A stretch of 10,805 nucleotides of DNA from Cyclobacteriaceae bacterium (GTDB lineage Bacteria; Bacteroidota; Bacteroidia; Cytophagales; Cyclobacteriaceae): assembly GCA_025455225.1 (NCBI GenBank), contig JALOMY010000173.1, positions 1 through 10,805 of the forward strand. Reading direction: 5' to 3'. The notes under the pieces were generated by a model, which ran no database searches, was not told the origin of the DNA, and worked only from the letters and a program-made list of their open reading frames with translations. Both the position numbers and the translations under genes were made by a program. Positions 5,237 through 10,805 of this stretch are shown here, piece after piece (position 1 is the first letter of the stretch; the number at the start of each line of letters is the position of its first letter).

Positions 5237-7372
5237 ATGGAACTCGAAAAATTCAGTTACGACAACAAGATCGTCAGAGCCTTTATCATTGCCACAGTGA
5301 TTTTTGGCCTCGTGGGGATGCTGGTGGGCCTAACAGCCGCCATCCAGTTGTTTTACCCCGTATTTAATTTTGATTTGCAGTACACCACATTCGGCCGCAT
5401 TCGGCCTCTGCACACCAATGCCATCATCTTTGCATTTGTGGGTAATGCCATGTTTGCAGGGGTTTATTACTCCATGCAGCGCTTGCTTAAAACTCGCATG
5501 TTCAGCGATGCGCTAAGCTGGATCAACTTCTGGGGCTGGCAGTTGATAATTGTTGCCGCAGCCATTACGCTTCCGTTGGGATTAACTACATCTAAAGAAT
5601 ACGCGGAACTTGAATGGCCGATTGATATTGCGATTGCCGTGATTTGGGTCGTGTTCGGTATTAACATGATCGGCACAATTCTGAAGCGAAGAGAGCGGCA
5701 CATGTATGTTGCCATCTGGTTTTACATAGCCACCTTCGTTACAGTTGCTGTGCTGCACATTGTAAACTCGTTTGAGATGCCGGTGAATCTGTTTAAAAGT
5801 TATTCCTGGTATGCCGGTGTACAAGATGCCCTCGTTCAATGGTGGTACGGGCATAATGCCGTGGCGTTCTTCTTAACAACACCTTACCTGGGCCTGATGT
5901 ATTACTTTCTGCCGAAAGCGGCAAACCGGCCGGTATATTCATACCGCCTTTCCATAGTACACTTCTGGTCGTTGATATTCTTATACATCTGGGCAGGACC
6001 TCACCATTTGTTGTATTCTACCTTACCCGACTGGGCTCAATCTTTAGGTACCGTATTCTCGATTATGTTGATTGCGCCTTCATGGGGTGGCATGCTGAAT
6101 GGCCTCTTCACACTTCGTGGAGCATGGGACCGAGTTCGGGAAGAACCTGTACTGAAATTTATGGTGGTTGCGGTTACGGCATACGGTATGGCAACGCTGG
6201 AAGGTCCGCTGCTGTCGCTTAAAAACGTGAATGCCATTGCCCACTTTACCGACTGGATTGTAGCCCACGTACACGTTGGTGGATTGGGCTGGAACGGTTT
6301 CCTCATTTTTGGAATTCTCTATTGGATGGTTCCACGCATGTGGGGCACACCTCTTTACTCTAAAAATCTTGCGAATGTTCATTTCTGGATTGGAACCCTG
6401 GGGATCATTTTCTACGCGCTGCCGATGTACATCTCTGGTGTTACCCAGAGTTTGATGTGGAAAGAATTCAATGCTGAAGGATTCCTGGTGTACAAAAACT
6501 TCCTGGAAACTACCGTTCAGATTTTACCGATGCACGTTCTGCGTGCCATTGGTGGTGGATTATACCTAACCGGTACCATCATCATGACCTACAACCTGAT
6601 CAAAACTGCGTATGCCGGAAGCTTTATTGCCGATGAACCGGCCGAAGCAGCTCCGCTGGCGAAAGATGTGAAGGTAAGTGGTGGCTGGCACCATGTACTT
6701 GAAAGCAAGCCCATTATGTTTACCGTATTGTCACTAATTGCCATTCTGATTGGTGGAATTATTGAAATGGTTCCAACCTTCCTGATCAAATCGAACGTCC
6801 CTACCATCGCAAGTGTGAAACCTTATACTCCGCTGGAATTGCATGGACGTGACATCTATATCCGTGAAGGTTGTGTAAGCTGTCACTCCCAGCTCGTTCG
6901 TCCGTTCCGTTCTGAAGTTGAGCGTTACGATCCGCTGGGTGGCGAATACAGCAAATCAGGCGAGTACATTTATGATCATCCGTTCTTATGGGGTTCAAAA
7001 CGTACAGGACCGGATTTACACCGGTTGGGAGGCAAGTACTCCGACAGCTGGCACTACAACCACATGCTGGCACCCGATGCGGTTTCTACCGGATCGATCA
7101 TGCCGGCCTATCCATGGCTTTTTGAGCAATCTATTGATCTTTCGCAGACGTCACTTAAAATCAAGGCCCTGCGAACCATTGGTGTGCCGTATGAAGAAGG
7201 TTATGAAGCCATTGCCAATGAAGAGCTGAAGATCCAGGCACGCAGAATTTCTGAAAACCTCCAGTTGGAAGGCATTGAAGTAGCTCCGGAAACAGAAATC
7301 GTGGCTATGATTGCTTACCTGCAACGATTGGGTAAAGATATCAAAGCATCGAAAACAGCCTCTAACCAATAA
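5237..7372 (+). CDS. ccoNO: Fused cbb3-type cytochrome c oxidase subunits I and II (CcoN-CcoO)
   Basis: This 711-residue protein joins the catalytic and cytochrome c subunits of the cbb3 oxidase, which reduces O2 to water at the inner membrane. The CcoN part (about 1-460) is polytopic. It has the low-spin heme b ligand His59 (RPLHTN), CuB ligands His206 (WYGHNAVAF) and His256-His257 (WAGPHHLLY), and His344 and His346 (VAHVHVGG) for the heme pair. Tyr250, six residues before His256, is at the place of the cross-linked active-site tyrosine of C-family oxidases. A charged linker (about 462-490) leads to the CcoO part: one membrane anchor (about 492-517), then a periplasmic heme-c domain with CVSCH (546-550) and probable axial Met622 (SIMPAYPW). 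Separate ccoN and ccoO are the proteobacterial norm; the fusion is known in Bacteroidota. The ATG at 5237 is the first Met consistent with the family N-terminus. It is followed 11 bases later by ccoQ. Confidence 0.97.
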   Translation: MELEKFSYDNKIVRAFIIATVIFGLVGMLVGLTAAIQLFYPVFNFDLQYTTFGRIRPLHTNAIIFAFVGNAMFAGVYYSMQRLLKTRMFSDALSWINFWGWQLIIVAAAITLPLGLTTSKEYAELEWPIDIAIAVIWVVFGINMIGTILKRRERHMYVAIWFYIATFVTVAVLHIVNSFEMPVNLFKSYSWYAGVQDALVQWWYGHNAVAFFLTTPYLGLMYYFLPKAANRPVYSYRLSIVHFWSLIFLYIWAGPHHLLYSTLPDWAQSLGTVFSIMLIAPSWGGMLNGLFTLRGAWDRVREEPVLKFMVVAVTAYGMATLEGPLLSLKNVNAIAHFTDWIVAHVHVGGLGWNGFLIFGILYWMVPRMWGTPLYSKNLANVHFWIGTLGIIFYALPMYISGVTQSLMWKEFNAEGFLVYKNFLETTVQILPMHVLRAIGGGLYLTGTIIMTYNLIKTAYAGSFIADEPAEAAPLAKDVKVSGGWHHVLESKPIMFTVLSLIAILIGGIIEMVPTFLIKSNVPTIASVKPYTPLELHGRDIYIREGCVSCHSQLVRPFRSEVERYDPLGGEYSKSGEYIYDHPFLWGSKRTGPDLHRLGGKYSDSWHYNHMLAPDAVSTGSIMPAYPWLFEQSIDLSQTSLKIKALRTIGVPYEEGYEAIANEELKIQARRISENLQLEGIEVAPETEIVAMIAYLQRLGKDIKASKTASNQ

Positions 7373-7383
7373 TCGAACAGACT

Positions 7384-7590
7384 ATGTACAGAAATATATT
7401 GCAAAGCATCGATAATGTTCAGATCTGGCCGATTATCTCGCTGTCGATCTTCTTCATCTTCTTCATTGTACTTTTATGGTGGGTATTTACAGCTGACAAA
7501 GGCTTTATTAAGAAGATGGAAAACCTTCCGTTAAACGACCGGAATGATGACCAAAACCAAACTGCACCAACCTCAAATCAAATGCTATGA
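7384..7590 (+). CDS. ccoQ: Small cbb3 oxidase subunit CcoQ-like (FixQ)
   Basis: The 68-residue product has one membrane helix (about 15-36, IWPIISLSIFFIFFIVLLWW) followed by FTADKGFIKKMENLPLND and a Gln/Asn-rich soluble tail. Size, topology and position between ccoNO and ccoP match CcoQ/FixQ, a small subunit thought to stabilise the oxidase and its association with CcoP. Sequence identity in this family is low, so position carries much of the call. Its TGA overlaps the ccoP ATG (ATGA, 7587-7590), indicating translational coupling. Confidence 0.82.
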   Translation: MYRNILQSIDNVQIWPIISLSIFFIFFIVLLWWVFTADKGFIKKMENLPLNDRNDDQNQTAPTSNQML

Positions 7591-8522
7591 GAACGATAAC
7601 ATTAACTCTGATCTTTATATTAACCGGACTTACCGCCTTTGCGCAGGAAGCGGAGAGCGGCAGCAGTTTCTGGAGAGATCCGCTGGGTGATCCGTTGTTT
7701 CCTTTTTACCTGGTGACGGCATTTGTATTTCTTACTGCCTTCCTCGTAGTAATTGTAGCAGTATATATGCTCAAGGTTCTCAATGTATTTATTCGCAAGG
7801 CAGCTGAAGAACGGGCAGAGAAACAGGGCATCCAATATGTACCTCAACCTAGTTTGTGGACCAAGTTCTGGAATTCCATTAACGCCTTTAAGCCTGCACA
7901 GGAAGAAAAGGATATTCTGCTCGATCATAATTATGACGGTATCAAAGAACTTGACAACCATTTACCACCGTGGTGGAAGTGGTTATTATACGGGTCGATT
8001 ATTTGGGCTGGTATTTACCTGGTTATGTACCACGTTACCGATACCCTGCCTTTAAGTGGTGATGAATACCAGGCTGAAGTAGAGCTGGCTCAGGCTCAGA
8101 AAGCCAAATTCCTCGCCTCCAATCCACCGGCCGCCATCGATGAAAGTACCTTGGAATATTCTGCAGATGAAGCCATTATTGCTAAGGGACGTACTGTTTA
8201 TGTTACCAATTGTGCTTCCTGCCATATGCCGGAAGGACAGGGCAGCATTGGTCCTAACCTGACCGATGATTACTGGCTGCATGGTGGTAGCATAAAGGAA
8301 ATATTTGCGGTGATCAAGAATGGCGTTCAGGAAAAGGGAATGATTCCCTGGGGACCCGTTCTTTCCCCTGAACAGATTCGCGATGTATCTTATTATATAA
8401 AGAGCATCAAAGGAACTAATCCTCCGAATCCGAAGGCACCTCAGGGTGAATTGTATACTGAAGCAGCTCCGGTGGAAGCCGATACTGTAGTACAAGCCGA
8501 TACGGTAAAGAGTTCGATCTAA
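7587..8522 (+). CDS. ccoP: cbb3-type cytochrome c oxidase subunit III (CcoP), monoheme form
   Basis: The 311-residue membrane-anchored c-type cytochrome passes electrons to the CcoO heme. It begins with a cleavable-looking signal (MRTITLTLIFILTGLTAFAQ) and a membrane helix (about 38-63). It then has a FixP-N-type segment, LLDHNYDGIKELDNHLPPWW (111-130), leading into a second helix (about 131-149). The periplasmic domain has one heme site, CASCH (209-213), in VTNCASCHMPEGQGSIGPNL, with probable axial Met252 (KGMIPWG). Canonical proteobacterial CcoP has two CxxCH motifs; I see only one here, as in other Bacteroidota. The C-terminus is a soluble tail with a small repeat (EADTV, QADTV). It is coupled to ccoQ by a four-base overlap and followed by a strong terminator. 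Confidence 0.93.
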   Translation: MRTITLTLIFILTGLTAFAQEAESGSSFWRDPLGDPLFPFYLVTAFVFLTAFLVVIVAVYMLKVLNVFIRKAAEERAEKQGIQYVPQPSLWTKFWNSINAFKPAQEEKDILLDHNYDGIKELDNHLPPWWKWLLYGSIIWAGIYLVMYHVTDTLPLSGDEYQAEVELAQAQKAKFLASNPPAAIDESTLEYSADEAIIAKGRTVYVTNCASCHMPEGQGSIGPNLTDDYWLHGGSIKEIFAVIKNGVQEKGMIPWGPVLSPEQIRDVSYYIKSIKGTNPPNPKAPQGELYTEAAPVEADTVVQADTVKSSI

Positions 8523-8532
8523 ACTCAAAAGA

Positions 8533-8563
8533 AATTCCGGATCAAAATCCGGAATTCTTTTTT
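8533..8563 (+). terminator. Rho-independent terminator after ccoP
   Basis: A perfect ten-pair stem, AATTCCGGAT (8533-8542) with ATCCGGAATT (8547-8556), closes a CAAA loop and is followed by C and six T residues (8558-8563). It starts 10 bases past the ccoP stop and ends 39 bases before ccoG. It should end most ccoNOQP transcripts. It can lower expression of the assembly genes relative to the oxidase subunits, unless these have their own promoter in the short gap. Confidence 0.87.
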
Positions 8564-8602
8564 AACAGGAATTGTAGTTAAAGGGAATAAACTTTTATTG
8601 GT

Positions 8603-10033
8603 GTGAATCCGAATTCTGACAATCTTTATCAATACGATGAAGAGTTCCGTAATACAATGGCTACGGTTGATGAGAAGGGTAAACGGGTATGGGTGTATCC
8701 GAAAAAACCCGCTGGCCACTTTCATAATGCCCGCATCGTTGTCACCATTGTCTTGTTGACCATTTTCTTTGCCGGGCCCTTCATTAAAATTGGTGGGCAA
8801 CCCTTTTTACTGCTTAATTTATTTGAGCGGAGGTTTGTCGTGCTGGGACAAGCATTCTGGCCACAGGATTTTTTCTTATTGGCCTTAACGCTGATTACCT
8901 TCTTTGTTTTTGTTATTCTTTTTACTGTTGTTTTTGGAAGGATCTGGTGCGGTTGGGCTTGCCCTCAAACTTTGTTTATGGAAATGGTCTTTCGCAAGAT
9001 CGAATATCTTATTGAAGGCGATGCCAATGAACAGCGAAAGTTAAATCAGGCTCCCTGGACGGGGGATAAGATTTTTAAAAAGGGGTTGAAGCAATTCATT
9101 TTCATTCTGATTTCCGTCATCATTTCCCATACGGCCATGGCCTACCTGATTGGAATCGAAGAAGTGAAAACCATTGTCACGCAATCACCAGGCGAGCACA
9201 TGGCAGGCTTCCTTGGGATAGTAGCCTTTACGGCAATTTTTTATGGTGTCTTTGCGTGGTTTCGTGAACAAGCCTGTATAGCGGTATGTCCGTATGGCAG
9301 GTTGCAGGGTGTTTTACTTGGGAAGGATTCAATTGTAGTAGCCTACGATTGGGTTCGTGGCGAGCCCCGTGGAAAAATGAAAAAAGACCAGGTGGATACA
9401 ACTAAGGGTGATTGTATCGATTGCAAACTTTGTGTACACGTTTGTCCTACCGGTATAGACATACGGAACGGTACGCAACTCGAGTGTGTAAATTGTACAG
9501 CTTGTATTGACGCCTGCGATGATGTAATGGTAAAAGTGGGCAAACCGAAAGGATTGATCCGGTACGCATCGTACAATTCGATTAAAGAAGGAATACAAAA
9601 ATTGATACGACCTCGTGTTCTTGGGTATATCGTAGTGCTGCTGGCACTGGTTACTTTTCTCTCTTTCATGATTGCTACCCGTTCGGATATTGAAACCACC
9701 ATATTGAAAGTGCCCGGTACGCTGTTTCAGCGCGGTGAGGATGGAACCATTTCTAATCTGTACAACGTGGAGTTTGTAAATAAAACATTTGAAGATATTA
9801 CCCTCGAGGTAAAAGTTGATTCGCCTCCTGAAGCCATTCTCAGTAAAGTTGGTGAGCAGGCGATTGTCGTTCCGGCAGGTGAAATGTTGAAGAGTGTTTA
9901 TTTCATAAAAATACCGGCCGATAAGATTGATGAAGCACGCCAGGTAATTATGATAGGTGTCTATAAAGATGGTAAGCGCATTGAAAAAGTAAAAGTTAAA
10001 TTTATCGGGCCCGTAAAATCAATTAATCCGTAA
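8603..10033 (+). CDS. ccoG: Cytochrome c oxidase accessory protein CcoG (FixG/RdxA), 8Fe ferredoxin-type
   Basis: The 476-residue membrane iron-sulfur protein is needed for cbb3 assembly, where homologues reduce copper for the oxidase. Helices occur near 42-62, 88-111, 162-184, 200-219 and 339-357. Two redox-type Cys pairs flank the membrane part: GRIWCGWACPQ (Cys116, Cys120) and REQACIAVCPYGR (Cys225, Cys229). A ferredoxin domain follows with CIDCKLCVHVCP (Cys271, 274, 277, 281) and CVNCTACIDACD (Cys295, 298, 301, 305), enough for two [4Fe-4S] clusters. An Ig-like FixG C-terminal domain occupies about 370-470. Translation starts at GTG (8603-8605), because an in-frame stop lies just upstream (8588-8590) and the next ATG (8657) would remove a conserved-looking N-terminal stretch. 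It sits after the terminator, ahead of ccoH. Confidence 0.94.
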   Translation: MNPNSDNLYQYDEEFRNTMATVDEKGKRVWVYPKKPAGHFHNARIVVTIVLLTIFFAGPFIKIGGQPFLLLNLFERRFVVLGQAFWPQDFFLLALTLITFFVFVILFTVVFGRIWCGWACPQTLFMEMVFRKIEYLIEGDANEQRKLNQAPWTGDKIFKKGLKQFIFILISVIISHTAMAYLIGIEEVKTIVTQSPGEHMAGFLGIVAFTAIFYGVFAWFREQACIAVCPYGRLQGVLLGKDSIVVAYDWVRGEPRGKMKKDQVDTTKGDCIDCKLCVHVCPTGIDIRNGTQLECVNCTACIDACDDVMVKVGKPKGLIRYASYNSIKEGIQKLIRPRVLGYIVVLLALVTFLSFMIATRSDIETTILKVPGTLFQRGEDGTISNLYNVEFVNKTFEDITLEVKVDSPPEAILSKVGEQAIVVPAGEMLKSVYFIKIPADKIDEARQVIMIGVYKDGKRIEKVKVKFIGPVKSINP

Positions 10034-10075
10034 CCTTCATGGGATATTGTTTATTGTTAATTGTTATTTGAAAAT

Positions 10076-10507
10076 ATGAATTGGGGAAAGGGAATTGTAC
10101 TTGCATTTGTTTTATTCGCCTTGTTTCTGGCTGTCATGATCACCATTATGATGAGACAGGATATTGGCTTGGTTTCCAAACAATACTACCGGGATGATAT
10201 TCACTTCCAGGAACAATACGAACGGAAGATGAATGCGGAGCAGCTTGAATTCAAACCGGTGATTACCGTTGAGCAGAACGAATACCTCAAAATATATTTT
10301 CCAATGGTGAGTTATATTGAAGGGGGAACGGTAAAACTTTTCAGACCATCTTCCGAGCGACTGGATCAGAATTTTAGCCTGAATGCTTCTGCTGATTCGG
10401 TTCAGGTATTTCAACTGAAGAACCTGGAGCGAGGTGCCTACCGGGTTAAGATGGAGTGGAAAATGGAAGGAAAGGAATTTTACATCGAAAATGTAATTTT
10501 TATCTGA
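10076..10507 (+). CDS. ccoH: cbb3 oxidase assembly protein CcoH (FixH)
   Basis: The 143-residue protein has one N-terminal membrane helix, MNWGKGIVLAFVLFALFLAV. The sequence RQDIGLVSKQYYRDDIHFQE follows, the FixH signature for the start of the periplasmic domain. The rest is beta-rich and ends NVIFI. CcoH is required for maturation and stability of cbb3 oxidase and stays associated with CcoN in studied bacteria. I chose ATG 10076 over the in-frame TTG 10061 because MNWG is the usual FixH N-terminus. It lies 42 bases after ccoG and 58 bases before the SafE-like gene. Confidence 0.9.
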   Translation: MNWGKGIVLAFVLFALFLAVMITIMMRQDIGLVSKQYYRDDIHFQEQYERKMNAEQLEFKPVITVEQNEYLKIYFPMVSYIEGGTVKLFRPSSERLDQNFSLNASADSVQVFQLKNLERGAYRVKMEWKMEGKEFYIENVIFI

Positions 10508-10565
10508 TCCTCTATCGGATATCTTAGGCGGGGTTTACGATGTTCCTCATCAATACTATAACCAA

Positions 10566-10805
10566 ATGTACTTAACTGCTTTTCTATTGGGACTAACTGG
10601 AAGCCTGCATTGCGTTGGCATGTGCGGGCCGATTGCCCTGATGGTAAACGGCAAAAGCAAGTCTTCGTTACTGTCCAATCGCATACTTTACAATACGGGC
10701 CGAACAGTAACCTATGTTATGATGGGTTTGATAGTGGGCTTACTGGGTAAAATTGTTCAGTGGGGTGGTGTTCAGGGGAAAGTATCGATCGCGGTAGGCC
10801 TATTG
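10566..10805 (+). CDS. Sulfite exporter TauE/SafE family (COG2836) membrane protein, 5' part; cut by right edge
   Basis: From ATG 10566 the frame is open for 80 codons to the window end. It starts MYLTAFLLGLTGSLHCVGMC followed by GPI. The GSLHCxGMCGP motif, with a CxxxC pair in the first helix, is the hallmark of the COG2836 group found beside ccoGHI in cbb3 clusters. RILYNTGRTVTYVMMG and a second hydrophobic stretch follow, in agreement with a polytopic protein of about 230 residues. Members of this group near cco genes are proposed to help copper supply for oxidase assembly; sulfite export is only a family label. It is the last gene of the cco assembly set in view. Confidence 0.87.
   Translation, partial: MYLTAFLLGLTGSLHCVGMCGPIALMVNGKSKSSLLSNRILYNTGRTVTYVMMGLIVGLLGKIVQWGGVQGKVSIAVGLL

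Noticed and set aside
5101..5367. 88-codon plus-strand frame ahead of ccoNO
   Set aside because: It runs through the Crp/Fnr-like site and out of frame into ccoNO; no recognisable protein features.
8052..8528. 158-codon frame on the minus strand
   Set aside because: Antisense to ccoP, which has clear heme and membrane motifs; the antisense product shows no domain features.
10061..10075. TTG start adding five residues to CcoH
   Set aside because: The ATG at 10076 gives the usual FixH N-terminus; the extension is not needed.
10540..10575. ATG upstream of the SafE-like gene
   Set aside because: It is out of frame and stops after 11 codons; ATG 10566 gives the conserved N-terminus.
1..10805. 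CRISPR array, phage genes, insertion sequence or defence system
   Set aside because: No regularly spaced repeats, transposase or integrase motifs, or long terminal inverted repeats were seen.

Overview
The window looks like a chromosomal segment of a Bacteroidota bacterium, probably Cytophagales-like. The reasons are a fused CcoN-CcoO cbb3 oxidase, a single-heme CcoP, genes without Shine-Dalgarno sequences, short lipophilic signal peptides ending in an Ala-x-Ala/FAQ type site, and Bacteroidota-style S9 peptidase and serine hydrolase genes. The assignment is inferred from gene content only; the sequence carries no rRNA or other phylogenetic marker.

Left part (1-5013). A minus-strand secreted S9-type peptidase gene runs off the left edge, so its catalytic C-terminus is not in the window. 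A divergent intergenic region separates it from a plus-strand ketoacyl-ACP synthase III (FabH) paralogue with an intact Cys-His-Asn triad. Convergent with that gene is a minus-strand two-gene unit: a 45-51 residue single-span membrane protein (too short for most gene callers) followed 15 bases later by a secreted beta-lactamase-fold serine hydrolase. The 416-base gap between the convergent genes is unusually structured. It holds oppositely oriented intrinsic terminators, a possible three-way-junction RNA on the minus strand, an open frame broken by one in-frame TAG, and three tandem DnaA-box-like 9-mers beside an A/T-rich stretch.

Right part (5014-10805). A plus-strand cbb3-type (C-family) heme-copper oxidase cluster reads ccoNO (fused) - ccoQ - ccoP - terminator - ccoG - ccoH - SafE-like gene (cut by the right edge). 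CcoNO reduces O2 at the heme b3-CuB site. The CcoO part and CcoP deliver electrons through c-type hemes. CcoQ is a small stabilising subunit. CcoG, CcoH and the SafE/COG2836-type protein belong to oxidase assembly and copper/metal handling. A perfect CTGA-N6-TCAG inverted repeat about 90 bases ahead of ccoNO matches the half-site spacing of Crp/Fnr-family operators and suggests oxygen-responsive control. A strong hairpin terminator after ccoP separates the structural genes from the assembly genes.

The coding content is largely of known families. The best candidates for something undescribed are in the 2801-3216 intergenic region: the folded RNA-like segment and the DnaA-box-like cluster. The Crp/Fnr-like site and the conserved-looking small membrane protein come next.
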